The position numbers were made by a program, and so were the translations under genes. A model generated the notes under the pieces. The model made no database searches. It saw only the letters and a list, made by a program, of their open reading frames with translations, and was not told the DNA's origin. 64,000 bases of DNA. It comes from Paracoccaceae bacterium. GTDB lineage: Bacteria > Pseudomonadota > Alphaproteobacteria > Rhodobacterales > Rhodobacteraceae. The DNA lies in the NCBI GenBank assembly GCA_024742455.1, contig JANSYL010000002.1, positions 372,001-436,000 on the forward strand, read 5' to 3'. This document shows positions 55,261-63,909 of this stretch, piece by piece (position 1 is the stretch's first letter; every line of letters begins with the position of its first letter).

Positions 55261-55983
55261 TCAGAAATAGCTGCGCACGAGCGCGCCGGTGATCAGGGCC
55301 CAGCCATCGGCGACGACGAAGAAGGCCAGTTTGAACGGCAGCGAGACGAGCACCGGCGGCACCATCATCATCCCCATCGACATCAGGATCGCGGCGACCA
55401 CCAGGTCGATGATCAGGAAGGGAAGGAACACCAGGAACCCGATCTGGAACGCGCGCTCGACCTCGCTCAGCATGAAGGCGGGGATCAGCACCGACGCGTC
55501 ACCCGGCTGGTCGGGGCCAAGCCCGCGCAGCTCGCGCAGGCCGGCCAGCGTCTCGGGGTCGACCCGGGCGCGCATGAAGGTTTCGAACGGGGCAAAGGCC
55601 GCGCCGATCGCCTCCTCGGGCGCCATCTGTCCCTCCAGCAGCGGCGCGATCCCGGCCGCGTAGGCCTCCTGAAAGACCGGGGCCATGACGAAATAGGTCA
55701 GGAACAGCGCGAGGCTCACGATCAGCATGTTCGGCGGTGATTGCTGCAACCCGATGGCCTGGCGCAGGATCGCCAGCACCGTGACAATGAAGGGGAAACA
55801 GGTGATCATGATCGCCAGGCCGGGCGCGAGGCTGAGCACGGTGATCAGCGCGATCAGTTGCAGCGCCCGGACGGTCAGCGACCCCTCGTCGCCGAAATCA
55901 ACCAGCACTTCCTGCGCCAGCGCGGCCCCGGGCGCGAGGACGGCCAGAGCAAAAGCGAGGAGAAGCCACCTATGCCGGATCAT
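55261..55983 (-). CDS. fliP: Flagellar type III export protein FliP
   Basis: FliP is a core gate subunit of the flagellar export apparatus. The 240-residue protein has a signal peptide (MIRHRWLLLAFALAVLAPGAALA), then four hydrophobic segments and the signature FPFIVTVLAILRQAIGLQQSPPNMLIVSLALFLTYFVM near residue 65, with LPFLIIDLVVAAILMSMGMMMVPP toward the end. It overlaps fliN by 14 bp. Confidence 0.96.
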   Translation of the reverse strand: MIRHRWLLLAFALAVLAPGAALAQEVLVDFGDEGSLTVRALQLIALITVLSLAPGLAIMITCFPFIVTVLAILRQAIGLQQSPPNMLIVSLALFLTYFVMAPVFQEAYAAGIAPLLEGQMAPEEAIGAAFAPFETFMRARVDPETLAGLRELRGLGPDQPGDASVLIPAFMLSEVERAFQIGFLVFLPFLIIDLVVAAILMSMGMMMVPPVLVSLPFKLAFFVVADGWALITGALVRSYF

Positions 55984-56245
55984 CGCCTTGCCCGGCCAGG
56001 CGCGTGAGCCGCACCCCCAAGTGTCCAGATCCCGAAGGTCCGGCCTCGATCAGCTCGCCCTCGCCGATCAGCCGGTCGCCGACGTAAAGGGCGACCGGGT
56101 CGTCGATCTGGCGGTCGAGCGGCAGAACCGTCTCCGGCCCCATCGAAAGCATCTCGCCCAGGCGCGGGCGCGCTGTGCCGACGCAGACGCGCAACTCGAT
56201 GGGCACGGCGTCGAGCGCGGGATTGCGGGTCGCGTTATCGGTCAT
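55970..56245 (-). CDS. fliN: Flagellar motor switch protein FliN (short)
   Basis: The 91-residue protein is a SpoA (surface-presentation-of-antigen) domain alone: VPIELRVCVGTARPRLGEMLSMGPETVLPLDRQIDDPVALYVGDRLIGEGELIEAG. It is the C-terminal core of FliN, the C-ring subunit, without the N-terminal extension of longer FliN proteins. It overlaps fliH by 11 bp and fliP by 14 bp, all in one operon. Confidence 0.93.
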   Translation of the reverse strand: MTDNATRNPALDAVPIELRVCVGTARPRLGEMLSMGPETVLPLDRQIDDPVALYVGDRLIGEGELIEAGPSGSGHLGVRLTRLAGQGDDPA

Positions 56246-56867
56246 TGGCCTGTCTCCTCGGGGCCTCGGGCATCCTGTCGCCCTCGCCGGCCAGGGTCAT
56301 GAAATCACGCAGGGCCGCCGCGATCCGGTCGGCGGCGGCAGCCAGGTCTATATCGCGCCGCTCGCTGGCCGAGCGGATCGAGACCTGCGCGGGGGCGAAC
56401 GCGGGTTCCGCCGTGACCCGCACCTCGAAATCGAGGCTGTCCTCGACCAGCCGCTGGAGCACCGGCAGCGCATCGGGCGCGACCAACAGCGTCAGCCCCG
56501 GCGCGACGGCGGCTTCGGCGGCCTCGCGCAACTCGGCGATGATGGTGGGGGCCACCGCGTCCGCGGCCAGACGCGGCAGCAGCGTGCGTGCAACCTCCTC
56601 GAACAGGGGGCCGAGGGCCGACAGGACCTCGGCGCGCGCGGCGGCGTGGGTCAGGGAGATGTCGCCGAGGGCCGCGGCCAGGTCGCTGCCGATGCGGCGA
56701 TGCACCTCCTGCTCGGCGGCGATGCAATCGTCCCAGCCGCTCTTGTAGCCCGCTTCATAGGCGTCGAGCTGCGCCTCTTCGGGCGACGTGGGCCCGGCCT
56801 GGACCTGTGTCGCGGCGCCTCCGGGCCGTTCGGTCGCGAAATCCTCGAGCAGGAGGGGCCGGGTCAT
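56235..56867 (-). CDS. fliH: FliH-like flagellar assembly protein
   Basis: The 210-residue cytosolic protein has an N-terminal segment with DAYEAGYKSGWDDCIAAE (near residue 35) and a helix, then a C-terminal domain similar to the vacuolar-ATPase E subunit-like region of FliH (LTLLVAPDALPVLQRLVEDSLDFEVRVTAEPAFAPAQVSI). FliH docks the FliI ATPase at the export gate. Sequence is divergent and the call rests on position between fliF and fliN plus these features. Overlaps fliF by 4 bp and fliN by 11 bp. Confidence 0.82.
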   Translation of the reverse strand: MTRPLLLEDFATERPGGAATQVQAGPTSPEEAQLDAYEAGYKSGWDDCIAAEQEVHRRIGSDLAAALGDISLTHAAARAEVLSALGPLFEEVARTLLPRLAADAVAPTIIAELREAAEAAVAPGLTLLVAPDALPVLQRLVEDSLDFEVRVTAEPAFAPAQVSIRSASERRDIDLAAAADRIAAALRDFMTLAGEGDRMPEAPRRQANDR

Positions 56868-58477
56868 GGCCGGGCCTCCTCGTCGGCGTCCATCCAGCCG
56901 CGCAGGATTTCGACGGTTTCCTCCTCCCGGTCCTCGATCAGGCGGCGCAGCCGTTCAACCGGGTCGAGCGGCGCACCCCCTGCCTCGGCCCCAGCCCCTG
57001 CCAGCGTCCGCATGTCGCCGGTCGCGCCGTCACCTTCGGCCGCGTCGGCGGGCACCGGGAGCGGGTCCGCGTCAACCTCCGGCCCGGTTGCGTCGGGACC
57101 GGCAATGGAGGGGGCGTCGCGGGGGGGCGGGGCAGGGGGGCGGGTCAGCATCGGGCGCAACAGTCCGAAGGTGATGAAAAGCGCAGCCGCCGCAAGAACG
57201 AGGCTTTGCAGAACCCGCCCCAGGTCGAACGACATCCGGTCGGTCAGGCTGGCCGGGCGCAGGTCGGCGGTGGCGGTTTCGTCGAACACCATCGATTGCA
57301 CTCTGACCGCGTCGCCGCGCGCGGCGTCGAAGCCAACGGCCCGTTCGACCAGCTCGCGCAACGCCTCGATCTCGGCCGGGTCGCGCGGGACGGTTTCGGC
57401 GATCCCGTCCTCGCCCACCTGCTGGACCCCGTTCAACAGCACTGCCACCGAGATGCGGCGGATATCGCCGGGGCCCTGTTCGATCTCACGCTGGGTTTCG
57501 GAGATGTCATAGGTGATGCGCTCGCGTGTCTCGCTTTCCTGGCTGGAGGATGTGCCGCCGCCCGCCGCGGCATCGCCATCGGGCAGGTTCGAGGCCACGG
57601 TGACGCCATCGGCCCTGCTGTCGCGGGTGCTGTCGGCGCGTTCCTCGGTATCGGTCTGGACGACGACACGGCTGTCGGGGTCGATCCGGCGTTCCAGGAT
57701 CGTCTCGCGCGCCGTATTCATCTCGATACTGACCTGCACCACGGCATTGCCCGGCCCGACCCGCGCAGCCAGCAGGCGTTCGATATTGCGCCTGAGGCTT
57801 TCGGCCCGGCCCATCGCATCCGCCCCCGGATCGGTCAGGTCCGCCCCGCCCAGCACCTGGCCGCTATCGGCATCGATCACGGTGACATTCTCGGGCGCCA
57901 GACCCGGCACGGAGGACGCCACCAGGTATCGCAGCGCCTGCGCATGGCCCGGTGCAAGTCCGCCCGCCGCCGGGCGCAGCGCCACCGAGGCGGTCACGGT
58001 CTGGGCGGGCTGAAACGGATCGGATCCGGGATTGGCGATATGAACACGGGCGGCGCGGATCCGCGGGCTGCCGGTTATGGTGCGCGCAAGCTCCCCTTCC
58101 TTGGCCCGCCAATAAGCGGCATCGAACATCTGCGACGTGGTGCCGAACCCGGTCAGCGTATCAAGCAGTTCATAGCCCGCCGTGCCATTCGCCGGCAGCC
58201 CGTCGCCCGCAAGGCTGAGCCGCAGAGCGTCGCGGTCGGAGCCGCGCACATAGATCGCGTCGCCCTGCACCCGGTGCGGGATGCCGCGCGTTTCGATTGC
58301 GGCGATCACCTCGCCCGCGGCGGCGGGTTCGAGACCGGAATAAAGCAGGTCATAGCTGGGCTGGCTGGCCAGCCGCACCAGGATCGCCAGCACCACCACC
58401 AGGGCCGCACCGCCCCCCAGTGCCACGGCGCTCTGGCGCCGGTCCGTCCCGTTCCACATCTCGAGCAGCGCCTGCAC
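56864..58477 (-). CDS. fliF: Flagellar MS-ring protein
   Basis: FliF is the MS-ring subunit in the inner membrane. The 537-residue protein has an N-terminal membrane helix (about residues 20-38, ALGGGAALVVVLAILVRLASQ), the YscJ/FliF ring-building domain (LYSGLEPAAAGEVIAAIETRGIPHRV) and a second ring domain to about 420, then a C-terminal helix (VLAAAALFITFGLLRPML) and a cytosolic tail that would bind FliG. It heads the minus-strand operon; the divergent fliL lies 126 bp away. Confidence 0.95.
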   Translation of the reverse strand: MQALLEMWNGTDRRQSAVALGGGAALVVVLAILVRLASQPSYDLLYSGLEPAAAGEVIAAIETRGIPHRVQGDAIYVRGSDRDALRLSLAGDGLPANGTAGYELLDTLTGFGTTSQMFDAAYWRAKEGELARTITGSPRIRAARVHIANPGSDPFQPAQTVTASVALRPAAGGLAPGHAQALRYLVASSVPGLAPENVTVIDADSGQVLGGADLTDPGADAMGRAESLRRNIERLLAARVGPGNAVVQVSIEMNTARETILERRIDPDSRVVVQTDTEERADSTRDSRADGVTVASNLPDGDAAAGGGTSSSQESETRERITYDISETQREIEQGPGDIRRISVAVLLNGVQQVGEDGIAETVPRDPAEIEALRELVERAVGFDAARGDAVRVQSMVFDETATADLRPASLTDRMSFDLGRVLQSLVLAAAALFITFGLLRPMLTRPPAPPPRDAPSIAGPDATGPEVDADPLPVPADAAEGDGATGDMRTLAGAGAEAGGAPLDPVERLRRLIEDREEETVEILRGWMDADEEARP

Positions 58478-58541
58478 GTCAACACCCCGTTCTGGCGGAC
58501 CGTCCTGGTCCGGTGACGAGGCCGACCGTGATCGTCCGCGA

Positions 58542-58556
58542 TTAAGATTCGGTTAG
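58542..58556. promoter_or_regulatory. CtrA-like box between fliF and fliL
   Basis: TTAA-GATTCGG-TTAG is a one-mismatch match to TTAA-N7-TTAA. It lies 65 bp before fliF and 47 bp before fliL, and could serve both divergent operons. A third such motif on a flagellar promoter in this window. Confidence 0.55.
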
Positions 58557-58602
58557 TTCCAAGGCGCTATCGAGAGAGAGAACAGAAGGAGATCATCGCG
58601 TC

Positions 58603-59088
58603 ATGGCCGACCCCGACGCCCCTGCCGCCGCCCGTCCGAAACGCGGCCTGATGCTGCCGCTGCTGATCGGCCTTCTGCTGGCTGCCGCCGCAGGCGGTGC
58701 CGGGTTCTGGGCGGTGACGCTTGGCCCCTTCGCGCCCGATCCCGAGGCCGCCGCCGAAACCCCCGACGCCCCGCCCCCGACGCGCGAGGATATCGCCTTT
58801 GTTCCGCTCGAAACCGTCATCATCTCGCTCGGCCCCGAAGAGGCCGGGCGCCACCTGATCTTTACCGCCGAGCTTGAGGTCGAAAGCGAATACGAGGCCG
58901 AGGTGACGCGGATGACGCCCAGGGTCCTCGACGTGCTCAACAGCTATCTGCGGGTGGTCGCTCTGGATGAACTGACCGAGCCCACCAGCCTCGCGCGGCT
59001 GCGGGCGCAGATGCTGCGCCGGGTGCAGGTCGTGACCGGGCCGCACCGGGTGCATGACCTTCTTGTAACGCAATTCGTGGTGAACTGA
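58603..59088 (+). CDS. fliL: Flagellar basal body-associated protein FliL
   Basis: FliL surrounds and stabilises the stator. The 161-residue protein has a short N-terminal cytosolic part, a membrane helix (about residues 15-40, RGLMLPLLIGLLLAAAAGGAGFW) and a periplasmic FliL domain (FVPLETVIISLGPEEAGRHLIFTAELEV). It starts a plus-strand operon with five genes, and the next gene starts right after its stop. Confidence 0.93.
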   Translation: MADPDAPAAARPKRGLMLPLLIGLLLAAAAGGAGFWAVTLGPFAPDPEAAAETPDAPPPTREDIAFVPLETVIISLGPEEAGRHLIFTAELEVESEYEAEVTRMTPRVLDVLNSYLRVVALDELTEPTSLARLRAQMLRRVQVVTGPHRVHDLLVTQFVVN

Positions 59089-59574
59089 ATGCCCGTGTTT
59101 TTCGCCTATCTCGCCGATATCCTGATGCTGCTGGCCAGCCTCGGGGCGGCTGTCTACTGCATGATCCTGTCGCGCCGGCTGTCGCGGCTGACCAGTTTCG
59201 ACCAGGGCATCGGCGGCGCGATCGCGGTGCTGTCGGCGCAGGTCGACGAGATGAAAACCGCCCTTGCCGATGCCAAGGCCGGCTCCGACGGGGCCGGGCG
59301 GCACCTGTCCGATCTCGTGGTCCAGGCCCGTGACATCTCGGGCGAACTGGAACTGATGATCGCCGCCTGCCATGATTTCGCGGAAGAGGCTCTGGAGGTA
59401 CAGAACGGCGGTGCCAGGACCCGCGCGGCCCCCGGGGACATCGCCGGGGATGCCGCGGACGCCGCCCCGCCCGGCGCCGGGGATGCCCCGCCCGTGCCCG
59501 TCTTCGGCAGCCGCCGCGCCGCCGCCGCCGCGCCGGTGTTCCGCCATGGCATGACCGCTGGGGCGGCGGAATGA
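59089..59574 (+). CDS. Small flagellar-operon membrane protein (DUF6468-like)
   Basis: The 161-residue protein has an N-terminal membrane helix (residues about 4-27, FAYLADILMLLASLGAAVYCMILSRRL) and a helical cytosolic part with LSAQVDEMKTALADAK and LVVQARDISGELELMIAAC, then a Pro/Ala-rich tail. In alphaproteobacteria such single-helix proteins lie beside fliL or fliM and are grouped as DUF6468; the match is from memory and tentative. It follows fliL with no gap and overlaps the MotE-like gene by 4 bp. Confidence 0.7.
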   Translation: MPVFFAYLADILMLLASLGAAVYCMILSRRLSRLTSFDQGIGGAIAVLSAQVDEMKTALADAKAGSDGAGRHLSDLVVQARDISGELELMIAACHDFAEEALEVQNGGARTRAAPGDIAGDAADAAPPGAGDAPPVPVFGSRRAAAAAPVFRHGMTAGAAE

Positions 59575-60230
59575 GGCGGCGCGCGCCCCCACCGCCCCTG
59601 CGGCGGCGCTGGCGGCAGAAAAGCCTGCTGACCGCGCTCGGCCTTGTTTTCGCGGTGTCGGCCATCCTGCGGCTGGGCAGCCTCGACGCGGCCTTCGCCG
59701 AGGTCCGGCGTGCCGGGGATGACGGCGCGCCCGGTGCCGCCGATCCGGGACCGGCGCCCGAGCGCGACAGCATGGTCTTCGCCGCCCTGCAGGCCGCCTT
59801 TTCCGATCTTGATGGCTTGCGGGCCGAACTGGCCGCCCGCGAGGCCGAGGTGGAGGACCGGGAACGCGCGGTTGCGACGGGGCAGACCCTGCTTGCGGCG
59901 CAGATCGAGACGCTGACCGCGCTCGAGGCGCGGCTGAGCGCGCTGATCGCGGTGTCCGACGAGGCCGCCGCGGACGATCTGGACCGGCTGACCCGGGTCT
60001 ATGAAACCATGGATGCCGAGGACGCGGCGGCGCTTTTCACCCAGATGGAGCCGCATTTCGCCGCCGGTTTCCTCGCCCGGATGACCCCGGCCTCCGGCGC
60101 CGCGATCCTGGCCGAGATCGACACCGAAACCGCCTATGCGATCTCGGTCGTGATGGCCACGCGCAACGCCTCGGCCCCGACCTTCGCCGCGCCCGGAACC
60201 GACCCGACCGCTCCCCCCGAAACCCAATAG
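59571..60230 (+). CDS. MotE-like chaperone protein
   Basis: The 219-residue protein has a membrane helix (residues about 18-38), a coiled coil (residues about 65-130, with LAAREAEVEDRERAV) and a C-terminal MgtE-N-type domain (YETMDAEDAAALFTQMEPHFAAGFLARMTPASGAAILAEID). This layout is that of MotE, the periplasmic chaperone for MotC in rhizobia, and of related flagellar proteins. It precedes motA by 15 bp. The large protein after motA would be the natural candidate client. Confidence 0.8.
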   Translation: MRRRAPPPPLRRRWRQKSLLTALGLVFAVSAILRLGSLDAAFAEVRRAGDDGAPGAADPGPAPERDSMVFAALQAAFSDLDGLRAELAAREAEVEDRERAVATGQTLLAAQIETLTALEARLSALIAVSDEAAADDLDRLTRVYETMDAEDAAALFTQMEPHFAAGFLARMTPASGAAILAEIDTETAYAISVVMATRNASAPTFAAPGTDPTAPPETQ

Positions 60231-60245
60231 GAGCAGGACCCCCGC

Positions 60246-61115
60246 ATGCTTGGCATCATCGGCATCTTCGTCATCTTCGTCATGGTCTTCGGGGGCTACA
60301 TCGCGGCCGGGGGCAAGATCGGCATCATCATGAAATCCCTGCCCTACGAGATGGCGATGATCGGTGGGGCCGCAGTCGGCGCGTTCCTGATCGCAAATGA
60401 CAGCGCCGTCATCAGGCACACGCTGCAGGACCTGATGCGCGTCTTCAAAGGCCCCAGATGGGCCCGTGCCGACTACCGCGACCTGTTGTGCCTGCTGTTC
60501 GAACTCGTCCGCATCGCCCGGCAGAACCCCGTGGCGCTCGAGACCCATATCGATGCTCCCGAGGCTTCGGATATTTTCGCCCGCTACCCGCAGATCGCTG
60601 GCGACGGTGAGGCGGTCGCGCTGATCTGCGACACCCTGCGGTCGGCGGGCATGAATTACGATGACCCCCACCAGGTCGAAGAGGTGCTGGACAAACGACT
60701 GGAGGCGCGGCTGCACCACGGCCTGCACACCGCCCATGCCCTGCAGGTCGTCGCCGACGGGTTGCCTGCCCTCGGCATCGTCGCGGCGGTGCTCGGGGTG
60801 ATCAAGACCATGGCTTCCATCGACCAGCCGCCGGAAATTCTGGGCGGGCTGATCGGGGGGGCGCTGGTGGGCACCTTTCTCGGCGTGTTCCTGTCCTACG
60901 GGTTCGTCGGCCCCTTCGCCGGCCGGGTGAAGGCGATCATCGAGGCCGATCACCAGTTCTACGGGCTGATCCGCGAGGTGCTTGTCGCCAATCTCTACCA
61001 GCACAGCCCGGCGGTCTGCATCGAAGTGGGCCGCCAGAACACCCCGTCGCATATCCGGCCCAGTTTCCCCGAACTCGAAACCGCGCTCAGGGACCTCAAG
61101 CAGGTGCCCGCATGA
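60246..61115 (+). CDS. motA: Flagellar motor stator protein MotA
   Basis: MotA forms the ion channel of the stator together with MotB. The 289-residue protein has four hydrophobic segments and the conserved Pro/Gly-containing TM3-4 region VVADGLPALGIVAAVLGVIKTM (near residue 180) and GGALVGTFLGVFLSYGFVGPFA. The cytosolic loop (residues about 60-170) carries the charged residues for FliG contact. It overlaps the next gene by 4 bp. MotB lies 11 kb upstream. Confidence 0.95.
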   Translation: MLGIIGIFVIFVMVFGGYIAAGGKIGIIMKSLPYEMAMIGGAAVGAFLIANDSAVIRHTLQDLMRVFKGPRWARADYRDLLCLLFELVRIARQNPVALETHIDAPEASDIFARYPQIAGDGEAVALICDTLRSAGMNYDDPHQVEEVLDKRLEARLHHGLHTAHALQVVADGLPALGIVAAVLGVIKTMASIDQPPEILGGLIGGALVGTFLGVFLSYGFVGPFAGRVKAIIEADHQFYGLIREVLVANLYQHSPAVCIEVGRQNTPSHIRPSFPELETALRDLKQVPA

Positions 61116-63217
61116 CGATCCGGTGCGGCATGACCGGGCGCGTCCTCGGGGGAGCGCTTGCGGTGATGGCCGGGGTCGCCTCGGCCCAGCCCGCCGAGCT
61201 GCGATCGGGAGAGCATGACGGGTTCTCGCGCCTCGTCCTCGACATCGGCGCCGGGCGCGACTGGGTGCTCGAAGGGGGGGAGGATCGCTGGACGGTCGTC
61301 TTCGACCCGGCGCTCGACGGCATCGATGCCTCGGGGGTTTTCGAGCGCATATCGCGGGACCGGATCGCCGAGGTCGGGACCGATACCGGCCTGTCCCTCG
61401 GTTTGTCCTGCGCCTGTTCCGTCACGGCGTTCCGGTTCGACGAAACTCTGCTGGTCATCGATGTCGCCGATCTGCCGCCCGCCCCGGACGGCCCGGACCT
61501 GTCCCGCGATGCACCAGTGCCGTCCGCCGACCAGGGGGCAGGGGCCGCAACCGCCCTCCAGGCCCTGCCCGACTGGCGGCCACCCCTGCCTGTCGTCCCG
61601 CCCGCCTCCGCTCGTACTCCCGGCGATGCGGCTCCGGCGGCCCCGGATATCAGCCTCGATGACGCGGCGCGCATCATGGGCGAGCAATTGGCCCGCGCTG
61701 CCGCCTCGGGCCTGCTCGAGGCCGCCGGGGGTCGCCCGCTTTCCGACGCCGATCCGATCCGCCCCGACCCCCCGCCCGATGCCGCGCGCGACCCCGCCGG
61801 TGACATGGCGGCGCCTGCCCCACCGCTCCGGGCAACAACCGCGCTCGAGGCGGATGCCCGTCCGCCCCTGCGCGCCGCCTTGCCGGGTGCCGCGCCCGAT
61901 CCCTTCGCCTGCGGTCACAGCGATGACCTGCGGCTGGGCTGGAGCGATGCTGCGCGGATCGACGATGGCCTCGGCGCGTTGCGCGCGGCCCTTTTCGATG
62001 ATCGTGATCGCCCCGTTCCCGGTGCCGCGCGCGCGCTGTCCCGGCATTACCTGCAATTCGGCTTCGCAGACGAGGCGATCCACTGGCTCGATACCCTGCC
62101 CGCGCCGTCCCCGCCGCTGCAGGCGCTCGCCCGCGTGATCGCGGGCGAGGAGACCGGGCATTTCCCGCCCATCGACAACTTGTCAGGCTGCCATGATGGC
62201 GAGATCTTCTGGCGCTACCTGGACGGCGCGGTCTCGCTCGCCGATCACCCCCAGGCGGTCGAGGCGATCGAACGCGCCACCGCCGCGCTGCCGCCGGTGC
62301 TGCGCGCCCATATCGGCCCGCGTCTCGCGCGGCGACTGGCTGGTGACGGGGCGCAGGCGGCGGCCCATACCGTGCGCGATCTGCTGGACCTGAGCGGCGT
62401 GATCTCCTCGGCCGCGCTGCTGCATCTCGATCTCGACCTCGGCATCCAGCCGCCCGGCGACGCGGCACGGACCCGGGACCGGCTTGCCGAGGCGGCCGCC
62501 AGCGGCGGGGCCGACCCCGCCCGCGCGATGGCGCAACTGATGCGCTATGACCGGCTGGCGCGCCGCCCGCCCGACCCCGGGCGCCTGACCGCGGCCGAGG
62601 CGCTCCTGCGCGAAACCGGCGGCGCGGCGGCGGTCGGGCTCTGGCACGAGGTGGTGCTGGCCCGCGTGGCCGACGGCGCGATCGACGATGCGCTCATCCA
62701 CCTTTCGGGTTCGATCGACCTTCCGCGCAGCGCCCCTGAATGGCAGGCCACCTTCACCGCCATCATCGCCGACCGGGCCGACGCCTCCGACACCCTCGCG
62801 CTTCTGGTTCTCGCCCGGTTGCACGGCGAAACCTGGACGCAGACCGGGTCGGCGGCAGGCCGGGCGCGGATCGCGGCCATGGCGCATCTGCGCGCCGCCG
62901 GTCTGTCGCCTGCGGCAGACATGCTGCGCGGCGGGCAGCGGCAACTGATCCTGCCTGCCCGCCCCGCCGCCGACCCCTCGCCCGGGGACAGGCTTCGGCA
63001 GGCATGGCTCGCCTCGGACTGGGACAGCCTCGCCGACAGCGCGTCAGACCCGCACCAGGCCGTGGCCCTGCGCATGCAGCGCCCGCCACCGCCGCCCGCC
63101 GCCCCGATCCCCGCCCTGCCCGAGATTGCCGCAGCCATCGCCGACAGCCGCGACCTGCGTGCGACGCTGGACGCCCTTCTGGCCACGCCGGCCCCGCATC
63201 GCGAGGGGGCAGAATGA
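61112..63217 (+). CDS. Large periplasmic protein, stator-linked, unknown
   Basis: The 701-residue protein has a signal peptide (cut near residue 27, VASA). Residues 30-110 look like an AMIN-like beta domain (RSGEHDGFSRLVLDIGAGR; VFDPALDGIDAS) with CAC near residue 93. A Pro/Ala-rich linker (about 115-250) and a long helical region (250-701) with repeated hairpins of TPR/Sel1 character follow. No family is recognised. It lies between motA and the muramidase gene, overlapped by 4 bp at each end; a role in anchoring the stator or basal body to peptidoglycan, as MotC in rhizobia, is inferred. Confidence 0.75.
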   Translation: MTIRCGMTGRVLGGALAVMAGVASAQPAELRSGEHDGFSRLVLDIGAGRDWVLEGGEDRWTVVFDPALDGIDASGVFERISRDRIAEVGTDTGLSLGLSCACSVTAFRFDETLLVIDVADLPPAPDGPDLSRDAPVPSADQGAGAATALQALPDWRPPLPVVPPASARTPGDAAPAAPDISLDDAARIMGEQLARAAASGLLEAAGGRPLSDADPIRPDPPPDAARDPAGDMAAPAPPLRATTALEADARPPLRAALPGAAPDPFACGHSDDLRLGWSDAARIDDGLGALRAALFDDRDRPVPGAARALSRHYLQFGFADEAIHWLDTLPAPSPPLQALARVIAGEETGHFPPIDNLSGCHDGEIFWRYLDGAVSLADHPQAVEAIERATAALPPVLRAHIGPRLARRLAGDGAQAAAHTVRDLLDLSGVISSAALLHLDLDLGIQPPGDAARTRDRLAEAAASGGADPARAMAQLMRYDRLARRPPDPGRLTAAEALLRETGGAAAVGLWHEVVLARVADGAIDDALIHLSGSIDLPRSAPEWQATFTAIIADRADASDTLALLVLARLHGETWTQTGSAAGRARIAAMAHLRAAGLSPAADMLRGGQRQLILPARPAADPSPGDRLRQAWLASDWDSLADSASDPHQAVALRMQRPPPPPAAPIPALPEIAAAIADSRDLRATLDALLATPAPHREGAE

Positions 63218-63909
63218 CCAGTCTGCGCATGGGCATCATGATCGGCATGGCGGCGCTGTGTCTCGCGGCGCCCGCCGCCATCCCCCCGGCCCGCGCCGAT
63301 GCCGCGCTGTGCGACGGGGCCGCCCGTACCGCATCCGCGGCGACGGGAGTTCCGGCCTGGGTGCTGCACACGATCACCCGCGTCGAAACCGGACGCGGCC
63401 CGGTTTCCGATCCGGCCTCGGACCCGGTGACCTGGCCCTGGGCCACCAATATCGACGGGACGGGGGCCTGGCATCCGGACCGCGCAACCGCAGCCGCCGC
63501 CGTTGCTGCCGCGCTCGCCTCGGGTCGGCGCTCGGTCGATATCGGGTGTTTCCAGCTGAACCACCGCTGGCACGGGGCGCATTTTGCCTCGGCGCAGGCG
63601 ATGCTCGACCCCGAAGCCAATGCCGCCCATGCAGCGCGGTTCCTGGCCCGGCTTCACGGCGAATTCGGAAACTGGGACGATGCGGTCGCGGCCTACCATT
63701 CGCGCACGCCCGCCCTGGGTCAGCGATACCTGTCGCGGTTCCGCAGGATCGCCGCCTGCCGGACAGCGGCGGGATGCCATTGGGACCCGCCGCGGCCCGC
63801 CGCGCCCCCCGACCGGGCCCTTGCCACCGCACGCCGCCTGCCCCTGGCCGACCGGGCACGCCCCCTGTTCTGGCAGGGCCATCCCCGCGCCGGTGTGATC
63901 ACGCCATGA
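63214..63909 (+). CDS. Lytic transglycosylase, SltF-like flagellar muramidase
   Basis: The 231-residue protein has a signal peptide (cut near residue 29, ARADA) and an SLT-type lysozyme domain: catalytic Glu58 in HTITRVETGRG, then DIGCFQLNHRWHG, and AAYHSRTP. Such enzymes cut the glycan so that the rod can cross the wall; in Rhodobacter, SltF does this for the flagellum. Overlaps the upstream large gene and flhA by 4 bp each. Confidence 0.88.
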   Translation: MTSLRMGIMIGMAALCLAAPAAIPPARADAALCDGAARTASAATGVPAWVLHTITRVETGRGPVSDPASDPVTWPWATNIDGTGAWHPDRATAAAAVAAALASGRRSVDIGCFQLNHRWHGAHFASAQAMLDPEANAAHAARFLARLHGEFGNWDDAVAAYHSRTPALGQRYLSRFRRIAACRTAAGCHWDPPRPAAPPDRALATARRLPLADRARPLFWQGHPRAGVITP

